Positions 10,289 to 18,436 of a stretch of DNA of 64,000 bases are shown here, piece after piece. Within the stretch, counting starts at the first letter, position 1; the number at the start of each line of letters is the position of its first letter. Origin of the DNA: an uncultured Litoreibacter sp. GTDB lineage: Bacteria > Pseudomonadota > Alphaproteobacteria > Rhodobacterales > Rhodobacteraceae. The translations under genes and the position numbers were made by a program. The stretch covers positions 2,108,001 through 2,172,000 of the forward strand of contig CANLVO010000001.1 of the NCBI GenBank assembly GCA_947494645.1, in the 5' to 3' direction. The notes under the pieces were generated by a model. It saw only the letters and a list, made by a program, of their open reading frames with translations. It was not told where the DNA came from and ran no database searches.

Positions 10289-10974
10289 TCTCGCCGAAGC
10301 TTGGCCACCACCCGCGCCCAGCCGCCGGGGCTCACAACGAATGACAGCAAAAAACCGGCCATAAATCCGGCGACGTCCGCGATCCAATCGTAACCGGCGC
10401 CAAAGAAAATGCCGAAGACTAGTTGGAACGCCAAGAGAAACCCGATCAGTGTAAAGGCGCGCATGGTGTTGGCTCCAACGGCAGCCAGCTGCACCCAAAG
10501 CAGGAACGTAAACGCGCCAATCAAACCGTACCCGCCCGGATAGGCCCCGATCAGCGGCGCATTGACAGAGACCAGTTCCCCATAGACCAGCGCCCCAAAG
10601 ATCGAGGAGACAAAGAATACTGCCAGCACTGCCCACGCGGCAAAGATTTCGCCTACGGCTTTTCCGATTGCCAACACGATCACCACCGCAAATGCGGCAT
10701 GTGTGAAGGAGCCGTGGAGGAAAGGGTAACTCACGAAACGCATCAGCTGCTCCGGCGGGAATTGCCCGGTGGAGCGCATGAACTCCCAAACAGCGGGCAG
10801 GAACCCATAATCTTCGAGCGCTGTCAGCCGCCATCCAATGGCTTGCGGCCCGCCTGCCAAACCGGCTTCGCCCGTTTGCAAGACGATCTCGACCGCCGCG
10901 ATCACCATGGCCAGCGCCACGACCACGGCTGGCACGGAGTTGAACGGGCTTTCATCCGCGTGGGGGTTGTGCAT
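10285..10974 (-). CDS. Rhomboid-fold membrane protein lacking catalytic Ser and His (likely pseudoprotease)
   Basis: A 229-residue polytopic protein with a rhomboid layout: SYPFLHGSFTHAAFAV in the second helix region, then a glycine-rich segment GAYPGGYGLIGAF where the GxSG serine should be, and DWIADVAGFMAGF where the last-helix catalytic histidine should be. Both catalytic positions are replaced, so proteolysis is unlikely; the fold may have a binding or chaperone role, as proposed for iRhoms and other pseudo-rhomboids. ATG at 10974 is preferred (GGAGCAAGG just upstream) over the longer ORF, which would run into trpS. Divergent from trpS. Confidence 0.82.
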   Translation of the reverse strand: MHNPHADESPFNSVPAVVVALAMVIAAVEIVLQTGEAGLAGGPQAIGWRLTALEDYGFLPAVWEFMRSTGQFPPEQLMRFVSYPFLHGSFTHAAFAVVIVLAIGKAVGEIFAAWAVLAVFFVSSIFGALVYGELVSVNAPLIGAYPGGYGLIGAFTFLLWVQLAAVGANTMRAFTLIGFLLAFQLVFGIFFGAGYDWIADVAGFMAGFLLSFVVSPGGWARVVAKLRRD

Positions 10975-11052
10975 GGTGCCTTGCTCCGGTTGACCTCTGT
11001 TTGGCCCATCGGTAAGCGATGACGCAGCAACATTCCAGACGGAGCGCCCCTG

Positions 11053-12069
11053 ATGGCCACCACTTTCACACCGCGCGTGTTTTCCGGCATCCAGCCTTCG
11101 GGCGGGCTGACGCTTGGCAACTATCTGGGCGCGATCAAGCGCTTCGTCGACATGCAGGCTGACGAGTTCGAAACCATCTACTGCATGGTCGATCTGCACG
11201 CGATCACCGTCTGGCAAGACCCGGCCGATCTGCGGCGCAACACGCGTGAGCTTTGTGCGGGCTTTATTGCGTCCGGTATCGATCCGGAGCAATCAGTGCT
11301 GTTCAACCAGTCGCAGGTGCCTGAGCACACGCAGTTGGGCTGGATCTTCAACACTGTCGCCCGGATGGGGTGGTTGAACCGGATGACGCAGTTCAAAGAC
11401 AAGGCGGGCAAGAACCGGGAAAACTCCTCGGTTGGGCTGTTTGCCTACCCTGCGCTGATGGCGGCAGACATCCTGATTTACCACGCCACGCATGTGCCGG
11501 TGGGCGAGGATCAGAAACAACATGTCGAGTTGACGCGCGATATCGCGGCGAAATTCAACCATGACTATGGCGTGGACTTCTTTCCGGTCACTGAGCCAGT
11601 GATCGAGGGGGCGGCGACACGGGTGATGAGCTTGCGGGACGGGTCCAAGAAGATGTCCAAGTCGGACGCCTCGGATATGAGCCGGATCAATATGACTGAT
11701 GATGCCGATGCTATTGCCCAGAAAATCCGCAAGGCCCGGACGGATCCGGATGCTTTGCCATCTGAGGTGGAGGGGCTGAAAGATCGTCCGGAGGCGCGCA
11801 ATCTGGTCAATATCTTTGCGGCCATGGATGACCGGTCCGTGGAGGCAGTGCTGGCGGATGTGGGGGGCAAACAGTTCTCCGAGTTCAAGCCTATGCTGGC
11901 CGATCTGGCGGTGGCCAAGCTGTCGCCGATCTCAACAGAGATGGCCCGGCTGATGGAGCACCCCGATGAAATCGACAAGATCCTTGATCGAGGGGCCACG
12001 CGGGCCAGAGAGATCGCGTCTCCCATCCTCAAGAAGACCTACGAGATCGTCGGCATGGTCGGCAGCTGA
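11053..12069 (+). CDS. trpS: Tryptophanyl-tRNA synthetase
   Basis: Class I aminoacyl-tRNA synthetase charging tRNA-Trp. The HIGH-type signature appears as [18 protein letters not shown] at the N-terminus and the KMSKS loop as [13 protein letters not shown] near residue 205. The length of 338 residues is normal for bacterial TrpRS. The C-terminal helical anticodon-binding part ends [12 protein letters not shown]. Divergently arranged with the rhomboid gene; a long palindrome follows its stop codon. No upstream trp leader or T-box-like structure is seen. Confidence 0.96.
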   Translation: MATTFTPRVFSGIQPSGGLTLGNYLGAIKRFVDMQADEFETIYCMVDLHAITVWQDPADLRRNTRELCAGFIASGIDPEQSVLFNQSQVPEHTQLGWIFNTVARMGWLNRMTQFKDKAGKNRENSSVGLFAYPALMAADILIYHATHVPVGEDQKQHVELTRDIAAKFNHDYGVDFFPVTEPVIEGAATRVMSLRDGSKKMSKSDASDMSRINMTDDADAIAQKIRKARTDPDALPSEVEGLKDRPEARNLVNIFAAMDDRSVEAVLADVGGKQFSEFKPMLADLAVAKLSPISTEMARLMEHPDEIDKILDRGATRAREIASPILKKTYEIVGMVGS

Positions 12070-12080
12070 GCCTGTTTCAG

Positions 12081-12108
12081 CCCAACGCGGCGCATGCGCC
12101 GCATTGGG
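12081..12108. terminator. Palindromic stem-loop after trpS (possible terminator, no T-run)
   Basis: CCCAA-c-GCGGCGCATGCGCCGC-a-TTGGG forms a nearly perfect long hairpin 11 bases after the trpS stop. It is GC-rich, but only a scattered T-rich stretch follows, so intrinsic termination is uncertain; it may act as an RNA 3'-end stabiliser. It sits between the convergent trpS and FkbM genes and would fold from either strand. Confidence 0.5.
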
Positions 12109-12213
12109 TTAACTCATTGTTTCGAATATGATTTCCGAAATTCATTAACCAGCTTTTTACCCGCCTAAAGCGACCTCGCTTTCATGGCTGAGCGAAGGTT
12201 TTGAGGCTCAGGT

Positions 12214-13062
12214 TCAGTGGCGCATGTACATGGAATTATTGCGGGTCTGGCCAACCAACTCATAGCCGAGACGTCGAAATTCCGCGACACAGCCGGGGTA
12301 GTCAGCTGCTGCGCTCGCCCGCTCGATGACAATGCGGGAGGGCAATAAATCATCGGAGGCGTGCTGCAAGAAGGGAACCATGGCGCTGTCTTCATGCCCT
12401 TCGATGTCGATCTTGAGACAATCTACCCGGTCCACACCATTCTCTGACAGTATACGCAAAAGCGGTAGCATGCGAGTCAGCCCAGTTTCGCTTTCAGCCA
12501 CCCGAACATTGGCAACGTCATCTTTGACGATTTGCAAATCGACCATCGCTTCTTCCGCGCCAACGGCGACATGGACGGCTTTTATATTCTCCAATCCTGT
12601 TGCACTGGCATTGAAGGCGAGGTGGCGCAGCATGTCAGGGTTGGCGTCAATTGACAGCACCTGACCTGCGCGTCCGGCGGCTTTGGCCAAGGGCAAGCTG
12701 TAGAGGCCTATATTGCTGCCAATATCGACCGCGACGCCCCCATCCGTCAGCGCTTCTGACAAAAACCCGATCTCCTCTGCATTGTAAGTTGGACGCGTCA
12801 GAATGCCCGTTTCGATCAGGTTGTTGCGCGCCTCGATGCGGAACCGGCAGCCACGAAACTCAATATCCAGCGGGCTGGAGAAGGACATGATCAGCTTCGA
12901 CATTTTCATCCGAAGCGCACCACGTTGCAGAACCGTCTTTCTTGTGATTGCGACGATCAGTTTTTGGATCAAGTTTGGAGTGTAAGCGCCCCAAGGCAAA
13001 GAAAAGTAGTCGTGTGACGTGCTATCCTTGTCACGCTCCAATTCTCGCCAAACAGAACTCAT
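12214..13062 (-). CDS. FkbM-family SAM-dependent methyltransferase
   Basis: A 282-residue class I methyltransferase. The SAM-binding motif I region is GGVAVDIGSNIGLYSLPLAKAAG, followed by the acidic motif VLSIDANPDML and the FkbM hallmark DCLKIDIEGHEDSAMVPFL. FkbM enzymes O-methylate sugars, polyketides or other small molecules; the substrate cannot be deduced here, and no polysaccharide cluster is adjacent. An N-terminal extension of about 55 residues precedes the catalytic part. It stands alone on the minus strand between trpS and a DMT transporter. Confidence 0.85.
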   Translation of the reverse strand: MSSVWRELERDKDSTSHDYFSLPWGAYTPNLIQKLIVAITRKTVLQRGALRMKMSKLIMSFSSPLDIEFRGCRFRIEARNNLIETGILTRPTYNAEEIGFLSEALTDGGVAVDIGSNIGLYSLPLAKAAGRAGQVLSIDANPDMLRHLAFNASATGLENIKAVHVAVGAEEAMVDLQIVKDDVANVRVAESETGLTRMLPLLRILSENGVDRVDCLKIDIEGHEDSAMVPFLQHASDDLLPSRIVIERASAAADYPGCVAEFRRLGYELVGQTRNNSMYMRH

Positions 13063-13255
13063 ATCGTTCTTCCACCCAATCCTGCTTCACGGTTGTTCAG
13101 CTGAGAGTCTTCAAAATGATCCCAGCCGGATGCCCCTACCCGGCACTCTGGCCCATACCACTTTACCGATCAAACTTGATCTCTTGCAGCGGCGGAACGC
13201 GGCAAGCAAACGCCCATGTGCAAGGCGCGGGCAAGACTTCAAAACGCTCGCCCGC

Positions 13256-14134
13256 TTACCTCTGCTTGGCCAACCGGTCGCGCCACATGGTGTAGATGCC
13301 TGAAAATATGATGATGGCGGCGCCGAGCAGAGTGAGAGCGTCCGGGCGCTCTCCGAAGAGGGTGACGCCGAAAAATAGCAAGAAGAGAAGACGGGAATAG
13401 CGGTAGGGAGAGACCACCGAGACCTCGGCGACACGCACCGAACTGATGATCAACAAATAGCCCAATGCACCGCAACTGATCATGGCGATAATCAGCGGCC
13501 AGTTGGCCTCAGTCGGGATCAGCGGATCGCCCGCCAAGAGGCACCACAGGACGGCGAAGGGCACCACGGCGGCCATTGTGTAGGTGGCCAGCGCGGTTGA
13601 GGCCATGCCGGGCGGCGTCACCCGTGTGGTCAGGTCGCGGCCCGCCAGCCCGAACATGGCCAGCACCGGCCATAGCACGTTCAGATCAAACGCAGCACTG
13701 CCCGGCTTGATGATCAGCAGCACGCCGAAAAACCCCAGCGCAATGGCCGACCATCGCCGCCAGCTGACCGTTTCCCCCAACAGCAGCACCGCGCCTGCGG
13801 CGACGACCAAAGGTGTGGCTTGCAGGATCGCACCCACGGTGGAAAGCGGCACATAGGTGAGCGCCAGCACGATGCCGAATGTGCCGCAAAGCTCAGACAC
13901 GTAGCGGATCAGCAGAACAGGAGAAACCGCATCGCGAGGACGCAATGGTGCACGCTGAACCAGCGCCATGACCGCGAAAAGTATCAACCCGCCACCCGTC
14001 AGCAGCACAGTCGTCTGCGCCGGGCTCAGCGTCGTGGCCGCAAACTTGATCAGCGTGTCGGCCACCGCGAAAGCCGCCATCGCAGCGATCATCAGCCAGA
14101 TGCCACGCAGGTTCTGGTTCGGTCTGGTGGTCAT
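13256..14134 (-). CDS. DMT-superfamily (EamA) inner-membrane transporter
   Basis: A 292-residue protein with about ten hydrophobic helices in two EamA repeats. The first starts GIWLMIAAMAAFAVADTLIKFAATTLSP and the second begins near VLWPVLAMFGLAGRDLTTR, with typical ends such as SVVSPYRYSRLLFLLFFGVTLFGERP. Family members export amino acids, metabolites or drugs; the substrate is not evident. ATG at 14134 has GGAGG about 6 bases upstream and is preferred to the ORF start at 14191. Single gene, divergent from the glyoxalase-fold gene. Confidence 0.88.
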   Translation of the reverse strand: MTTRPNQNLRGIWLMIAAMAAFAVADTLIKFAATTLSPAQTTVLLTGGGLILFAVMALVQRAPLRPRDAVSPVLLIRYVSELCGTFGIVLALTYVPLSTVGAILQATPLVVAAGAVLLLGETVSWRRWSAIALGFFGVLLIIKPGSAAFDLNVLWPVLAMFGLAGRDLTTRVTPPGMASTALATYTMAAVVPFAVLWCLLAGDPLIPTEANWPLIIAMISCGALGYLLIISSVRVAEVSVVSPYRYSRLLFLLFFGVTLFGERPDALTLLGAAIIIFSGIYTMWRDRLAKQR

Positions 14135-14269
14135 GTGGCCTCCGGTTTTGGCGTGGATGGCCCTAGTGGCCCATTCAGTCGGACAGGGCAAGCGGCCCGC
14201 GAGTGAACCCGGACGGCGCTTTACATCTCCGGTGGCTTTCTGAAGGGTCGCCTAAAAAGGAGAAACAGT

Positions 14270-14752
14270 GTGACAGCCACGCCCCCAAAACTCAGTATCG
14301 GACATGTGCATCTGCGGGTCTCGGATCTGGAACGGTCCATTGCGTTCTACAGGGACGTGATCGGATTGGAGCTGCAGCTTCGCTATGGCAAGGAGGCGGC
14401 GTTCTTGTCGTCGGAGGGCTATCACCACCATCTCGGGCTGAACACATGGGACAGCAAGGGCAGCGCGCCTGCGCCTAAGGGGCATCCGGGGCTCTACCAC
14501 ACCGCGTTTCTGTACCCCGACCGCGCCGCATTGGCCGTGGCTTTGCGCCGGGCGTTGGATCATGGCGTCAAGCTGGAAGGGGCGGCCGATCATGCGGTCA
14601 GCGAGGCCGTGTATTTTTCTGACCCGGACGGCAACGGCATTGAGCTGTATTGGGACCGGTCGCCGGAAACTTGGCAACGGAATGATGAAGGCGAGATCAT
14701 TCTGGTGAACGATCCCCTTGATCTCGACGACCTGCTGTCTGAGCTTCCCTGA
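14270..14752 (+). CDS. VOC (glyoxalase/dioxygenase-fold) metalloprotein
   Basis: A 160-residue vicinal-oxygen-chelate protein. The motif IGHVHLRVSDLERSIAFYRDVIGLEL is the first beta-alpha-beta-beta-beta module with a metal-ligand histidine; YHTAFLYPDRAALAVALRRAL and FSDPDGNGIELYWDR form the second, with ligand His and Glu. This resembles catechol-2,3-dioxygenase/glyoxalase relatives of the CatE/YfiE type; the substrate is unknown. GTG at 14270 is preceded by AAGGAGA at a good distance. It ends 60 bases before the aminotransferase gene on the same strand. Confidence 0.86.
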   Translation: MTATPPKLSIGHVHLRVSDLERSIAFYRDVIGLELQLRYGKEAAFLSSEGYHHHLGLNTWDSKGSAPAPKGHPGLYHTAFLYPDRAALAVALRRALDHGVKLEGAADHAVSEAVYFSDPDGNGIELYWDRSPETWQRNDEGEIILVNDPLDLDDLLSELP

Positions 14753-14812
14753 GCCGCCTTGCCTTGGACCTAAGCCGACCATAGGCTGGCTGTAACTCAG
14801 GAGGGCCTTGCC

Positions 14813-15691
14813 ATGGCGACCGGCACCAACATCAAGACCTATTTCGAAGGCGAGTGGCATGACGGCGACACCGCGATCATGCGGGCGGCCGATCACGGCG
14901 CTTGGCTGGGCAGCTCGGTCTTTGACGGGGCGCGGTTCTTTGAGGGCGTTGCCCCCGATCTCGATGCGCATTGTGCCCGGGTGAACCGCTCTGCCGAAGC
15001 GTTGATGATCACGCCGACGATGGAGGTCAGCGCCATGGTCGAGGCCGCCCGCGAAGGGCTGGCAATGTATGCGCCTGACGCCAAAGTCTATATCCGGCCC
15101 ATGTACTGGGCGCTTGATGGCGGCGATCTGGGTGTGGATCCCAAGCCCGGAGCGACCGGGTTTTGCCTCTGCCTCGAAGAAATACCGATGGCCCCTGCCA
15201 ATGCCGCGACCACCCTGACCACCACGCAGTTCCGCCGCCCCGTTCTGGAGGATGCGGTCGTCAACGCCAAGGCCGGGTGCCTCTACCCCAACAACGCCCG
15301 GATGCTGATCGAGGCGCGCAACAAAGGCTACGGCAACGCGCTGGTGGCCGACGCTTTGGGCAACGTGGCAGAAACGGCGACAGCAAACATCTTCATGGTG
15401 TGCGACGGCGAGGTCTTCACCCCTGCCCCGAACGGCACATTTCTGGCAGGCATCACCCGGGCGCGGCACATGAAGAACTTGCGCGACAATGGGGTCACCG
15501 TCCATGAGGAGGTGCTCAGCTTCGACGATTTCCGCAGCGCCGACGAGGTGTTCATGTCAGGCAACATGATGAAGGTAACCCCCGTCACCGAGTTTGACGG
15601 CACCCATTACCAGCACGGGCCGCTCACCAAGCAGGTGCGCGAGATGTATTGGGACTGGGCGCTGTCGGACAGCGCGAGCGCCGCCGCATGA
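14813..15691 (+). CDS. Branched-chain amino acid aminotransferase (class IV PLP enzyme)
   Basis: A 292-residue class IV aminotransferase. The N-terminal HGAWLGSSVFDGARFFEG, the PLP lysine in NAKAGCLYPNNAR (K153), and the phosphate-binding ALGNVAETATANIFMV and FLAGITRARHM segments are present. The likely reaction is reversible transamination between Leu/Ile/Val and 2-oxoglutarate (IlvE-like), though D-amino-acid or aminodeoxychorismate enzymes share the fold. AGGAGGG precedes the ATG. The stop codon overlaps the ATG of a 27-codon membrane peptide gene. Confidence 0.88.
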   Translation: MATGTNIKTYFEGEWHDGDTAIMRAADHGAWLGSSVFDGARFFEGVAPDLDAHCARVNRSAEALMITPTMEVSAMVEAAREGLAMYAPDAKVYIRPMYWALDGGDLGVDPKPGATGFCLCLEEIPMAPANAATTLTTTQFRRPVLEDAVVNAKAGCLYPNNARMLIEARNKGYGNALVADALGNVAETATANIFMVCDGEVFTPAPNGTFLAGITRARHMKNLRDNGVTVHEEVLSFDDFRSADEVFMSGNMMKVTPVTEFDGTHYQHGPLTKQVREMYWDWALSDSASAAA

Positions 15692-15771
15692 TCGGGCTGG
15701 TCTTCTGGCTGATCCTCAGCGTGCTTGTCTTCGTCGCTTTGTATTTGGCGCTGTTCGGGCGCTCCAGCTAA
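15688..15771 (+). CDS. 27-residue single-span membrane peptide, coupled to the aminotransferase
   Basis: A short ORF missed by the ORF track. ATG at 15688 overlaps the aminotransferase stop in an ATGA junction and encodes MIGLVFWLILSVLVFVALYLALFGRSS. It is one long hydrophobic helix with a short polar tail. The coupling and almost exclusively membrane-compatible codons suggest a genuine small membrane protein, but its size means chance cannot be excluded. Function unknown; the rhodanese gene follows 21 bases later. Confidence 0.45.
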   Translation: MIGLVFWLILSVLVFVALYLALFGRSS

Positions 15772-15792
15772 CCCCTTGAAAGGACATCTGAG

Positions 15793-16167
15793 ATGAAAAC
15801 CGCGAAAGACTACATGGACGCCGCCAATGCCAGTGTCACCCGCATCCCGGGCGGCGACGCGGTCACCAAACATGGCTCCGGTGCGGTGTTTGTCGACGTG
15901 CGCGACAGCGCGGCCATTGCCGAAAGCGGCACCATCAAGGATGCGGTTCGGATCCCGCGCGGCTTTCTGGAGTTTGCGGCGGACCCTGAGATGAAGTTCC
16001 ACAACCCCGCGATGCAAAAGGACGCGGAGCTGTACCTTGTGTGTGGCGCGGGCGGGCAAGCAGCGCTGGCCGGCAAAACCCTGAAGGAGATGGGCTACGC
16101 CAACGTCACCAACATTGGCGGCATCGGCGAGTGGAAAGAGGCTGGCGGACCGATGGAAGACGGCTGA
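15793..16167 (+). CDS. Rhodanese-like sulfurtransferase domain protein
   Basis: A 124-residue single-domain rhodanese. The CH2A-type segment VFVDVRDSAAIAESGTIKDAVRIPRG is followed by the active-site loop in YLVCGAGGQAALAGKTL, with the catalytic cysteine present, and the C-terminal GYANVTNIGGIGEWKEAGGPM. Such proteins transfer sulfane sulfur or act as redox/persulfide carriers; the acceptor is unknown. AAAGGA lies upstream of the ATG. It follows the small membrane peptide and precedes uspA on the same strand. Confidence 0.88.
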   Translation: MKTAKDYMDAANASVTRIPGGDAVTKHGSGAVFVDVRDSAAIAESGTIKDAVRIPRGFLEFAADPEMKFHNPAMQKDAELYLVCGAGGQAALAGKTLKEMGYANVTNIGGIGEWKEAGGPMEDG

Positions 16168-16258
16168 CACGCTTTGGCTCGGTGACAGCTTATCTCGTGT
16201 TGCGCGATGCCCCCCCTTCCCCCATGATGGCGCTTGCCGTGACCGAAGGAGTGACATC

Positions 16259-16711
16259 ATGCGCAAGTTTTTGGTCGTTTTGGATGACAGCAAGGAATGC
16301 CTGAACGCGATGCGTTTTGCCGCGATGCGGGCGGCGCGGACGGGCGGCGGCGTCGAGGTGCTGGCCGTGATCCCTCCCGAAGAGTTCAACCACTGGATCG
16401 GCGTGGGCGACATCATGCGCGAAGAGGCCCGCGAGCGGATCGTGGCCCATTTCGAGGTGTTCGCCAAATGGATGCGCGACAAGCAAGGTGTCGACCCAGA
16501 GCTGGTTATCCGCGAGGGCGAGCCGGTGCGCGAGATACTGGCGCAGGTGCAGGACGATACCGAAGTGGGCGTGCTCGTGCTGGGCGCTGGCACAGATGGC
16601 GGCCCCGGCCCGCTGGTCACAGAGCTGACGCGCAACTCGGGCTCGCTGCCTATGCCAATCACTATTGTGCCCGGCGACATGAGCAAGGAACGGCTTGAGG
16701 CGATCAGCTGA
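16259..16711 (+). CDS. UspA-family universal stress protein
   Basis: A 150-residue single Usp domain. The N-terminal KFLVVLDDSKECLNAMRFAAMRAA and the C-terminal VGVLVLGAGTDGGPGPLVTELTR...PMPITIVPGDMS match the UspA fold. The ATP-binding-type G-x2-G-x9-G(S/T) region is only loosely kept (GAGTDGGPGP), so nucleotide binding is uncertain. The true start is ATG at 16259, with AAGGAG 8 bases upstream; the longer ORF overlaps the rhodanese gene. An Irr-like box follows the stop by six bases. Confidence 0.87.
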   Translation: MRKFLVVLDDSKECLNAMRFAAMRAARTGGGVEVLAVIPPEEFNHWIGVGDIMREEARERIVAHFEVFAKWMRDKQGVDPELVIREGEPVREILAQVQDDTEVGVLVLGAGTDGGPGPLVTELTRNSGSLPMPITIVPGDMSKERLEAIS

Positions 16712-16717
16712 CGCTAG

Positions 16718-16732
16718 TTAGAATAATTCTAA
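16718..16732 (+). promoter_or_regulatory. Irr-box-like palindrome upstream of the NifU gene
   Basis: TTAGAATAATTCTAA is a perfect 15-base palindrome matching the alphaproteobacterial iron control element (TTAGAA-N3-TTCTAA) recognised by Irr. It lies immediately upstream of a good -35 hexamer. This placement suits Irr control of Fe-S scaffold expression by iron or haem status; the direction of control cannot be read from the sequence. Confidence 0.72.
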
Positions 16733-16736
16733 ACTC

Positions 16737-16765
16737 TTGACCTTTGCAGGTCGCATGGGCATATT
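16737..16765 (+). promoter_or_regulatory. Sigma70-type promoter of the NifU gene
   Basis: TTGACC and CATATT are separated by 17 bases, and the -10 element lies about 32 bases before the NifU ATG. The Irr-like palindrome ends 4 bases before the -35 element. Confidence 0.62.
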
Positions 16766-16796
16766 TGAAGCCTGATAGAAAAGGTTGGTCTCCGCC

Positions 16797-17354
16797 ATGT
16801 TTATTCAAACAGAATCCACGCCGAACCCCGCAACGTTGAAATTCCTGCCCGGCCAGTCCGTGCTTGAGGTTGGCACCGCCGACTTCCCGTCACCCGACAC
16901 GGCTGAAAGCTCGCCTTTGGCTACGCGCATCTTTGGCGTCGAAGGTGTCACCGGTGTGTTCATGGGGCTCGACTTTGTGACCGTCACCAAGGCGGATGGC
17001 GTCGAGTGGGACCACATCAAACCAGCTATCCTTGGCGCGATCATGGAGCACTATCAGTCGGGCGCGAAGGCGGTCGAGGGTGAAGCCTCTTCAGGTCATG
17101 CAGAGCATACTGGCGAGGACGGCGAAATTGTCGGCCAGATCAAAGAGTTGCTTGATACCCGCGTGCGCCCTGCTGTGGCTCAGGATGGCGGCGATATCAC
17201 CTTCCACGGCTTTGATCGCGGCGTGGTCTACTTGCACATGCAAGGTGCCTGCGCGGGCTGCCCGTCTTCGACGCTGACCCTGAAAATGGGCATCGAAAAC
17301 CTGCTGCGCCACTACATCCCCGAGGTGTTGGAAGTCCGCCCCGTGGCTGCATAG
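16797..17354 (+). CDS. NifU-family Fe-S cluster scaffold (Nfu type)
   Basis: A 185-residue two-domain protein: an N-terminal Nfu domain (MFIQTESTPNPATLKFLPG...GVEGVTGVFMGLDFVTVTK) and a C-terminal NifU domain with the cluster-binding CXXC in GACAGCPSSTLTLKMGIENLL. It assembles and delivers Fe-S clusters, likely including those of enzymes such as SdhB, in the cytosol. ATG at 16797 begins the conserved MFIQTE sequence, so the TTG at 16785 is rejected. The upstream Irr-like box and promoter indicate iron control. GFA, tsaB and rimI follow. Confidence 0.92.
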   Translation: MFIQTESTPNPATLKFLPGQSVLEVGTADFPSPDTAESSPLATRIFGVEGVTGVFMGLDFVTVTKADGVEWDHIKPAILGAIMEHYQSGAKAVEGEASSGHAEHTGEDGEIVGQIKELLDTRVRPAVAQDGGDITFHGFDRGVVYLHMQGACAGCPSSTLTLKMGIENLLRHYIPEVLEVRPVAA

Positions 17355-17364
17355 GCGCGGCCTG

Positions 17365-17784
17365 ATGACACGCGCTGCCCGGTGCTATTGCGGGGAGGCC
17401 ACGCTGTCCTTCACCGCGGAGCCGTTACAGGTCATCTATTGTCATTGCGAGGATTGCCGTCGCTGGACCGGGGCCGCGGCGCCTGTCTTTGCGGCGTTCT
17501 CTGATGACGCGGTCGCGGGGCTGTCAAAGCTCGGACCCGGTCGCTCATTCGCAAAAGGCGTGAACCGCTGGAACTGCCGAGACTGCGGCTCGCCGCTTTT
17601 GGGGCGGTTTGACTATGTGCCAGATCAATCCTGGGTGCCATTGGGCGTGATCGAGGATGCCACAGGCCTCGCGCCCAGCTTTCATTGCTTCTCCGATCGC
17701 AGACATGATTGGGTTGCTGAAGACGGTTTGCCGGGATCAAACGGAACAGGGCGCGACGCCTTGAACGCGGTCAAAAATGACTGA
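17365..17784 (+). CDS. GFA-family (glutathione-dependent formaldehyde-activating-like) zinc protein
   Basis: A 139-residue protein with the GFA zinc ligands: CYCGEATLSF at the start, CHCEDCRRWTG near residue 26 and WNCRDCGSPLLG near residue 69. The family includes Gfa, once proposed to catalyse formaldehyde-glutathione conjugation; most members are uncharacterised, so no reaction is claimed. It starts 11 bases after the NifU gene and its 3' end overlaps tsaB by 8 bases, so it is probably co-transcribed. Confidence 0.85.
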   Translation: MTRAARCYCGEATLSFTAEPLQVIYCHCEDCRRWTGAAAPVFAAFSDDAVAGLSKLGPGRSFAKGVNRWNCRDCGSPLLGRFDYVPDQSWVPLGVIEDATGLAPSFHCFSDRRHDWVAEDGLPGSNGTGRDALNAVKND

Positions 17785-18430
17785 ACCGATGATATTGGGG
17801 TTTGACACCTCCGGCCCCTATTGCGGCACGGCCATTTATGCGGGCGGCGACGTGATCGCTGCGCGCTATGAAAACATGGTAAAAGGTCAGGCTGAAGCGC
17901 TGATGCCTTTCATCGAATCCACGCTGCAAGAGGCGGGCATCACCCTCGGTGATCTCACCCGAATTGCTGTGGGCACTGGTCCGGGCAATTTCACCGGCAT
18001 CCGTATCGCCGTGTCGGCGGCACGCGGGTTGAGCCTGTCGCTGGGTATCCCCGCAACTGGCGTGACCCTGTTTGATGCCCTTACGGTTGCGTCGCCGTTG
18101 CCCATACTGGCCACGCTGCAGGCCACCCGTCAGGAAGTCTATGTTTGCGAAATCCACGACGGCTGGCGATCTGAGCCGCGTCAGATGGCCATCGAAGATA
18201 TTCAAGCTCCGCGTGCTGACGATTGCGTTTGCATCGGCCACCGCTCGCATGAGGTCGCCGACCATCTCGGGCTGACCGCGCAACCTGCGCCCTATGCGCC
18301 GGCTTCGGCGATTGCCCGATACGTCGCGGCGCTGGACAGTTTGCCCGACGCACGCCCGACCCCCTATTACCTAAGGCCGGCCGACGCCGCCCCGCCGCGC
18401 GACCCTGCGCCCGTCATCCTGCGCTCGTGA
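17777..18430 (+). CDS. tsaB: tRNA threonylcarbamoyladenosine biosynthesis protein TsaB
   Basis: An ASKHA-fold protein of 217 residues that pairs with TsaD for t6A37 formation on ANN-decoding tRNAs. The N-terminal ILGFDTSGPYCGTAIYAGG and VGTGPGNFTGIRIAVSAARGLSLSLGIP are diagnostic. It overlaps the GFA gene and is followed after 6 bases by rimI, the common bacterial tsaB-rimI pairing. No tsaD or tsaE is seen in the window. Confidence 0.93.
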   Translation: MTEPMILGFDTSGPYCGTAIYAGGDVIAARYENMVKGQAEALMPFIESTLQEAGITLGDLTRIAVGTGPGNFTGIRIAVSAARGLSLSLGIPATGVTLFDALTVASPLPILATLQATRQEVYVCEIHDGWRSEPRQMAIEDIQAPRADDCVCIGHRSHEVADHLGLTAQPAPYAPASAIARYVAALDSLPDARPTPYYLRPADAAPPRDPAPVILRS

Positions 18431-18436
18431 TCTGCT

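Noticed and set aside
14252-15505. 417-residue ORF on the minus strand
   Set aside because: Antisense to the VOC and aminotransferase genes; low-complexity His/Arg/Gly composition and no Shine-Dalgarno.
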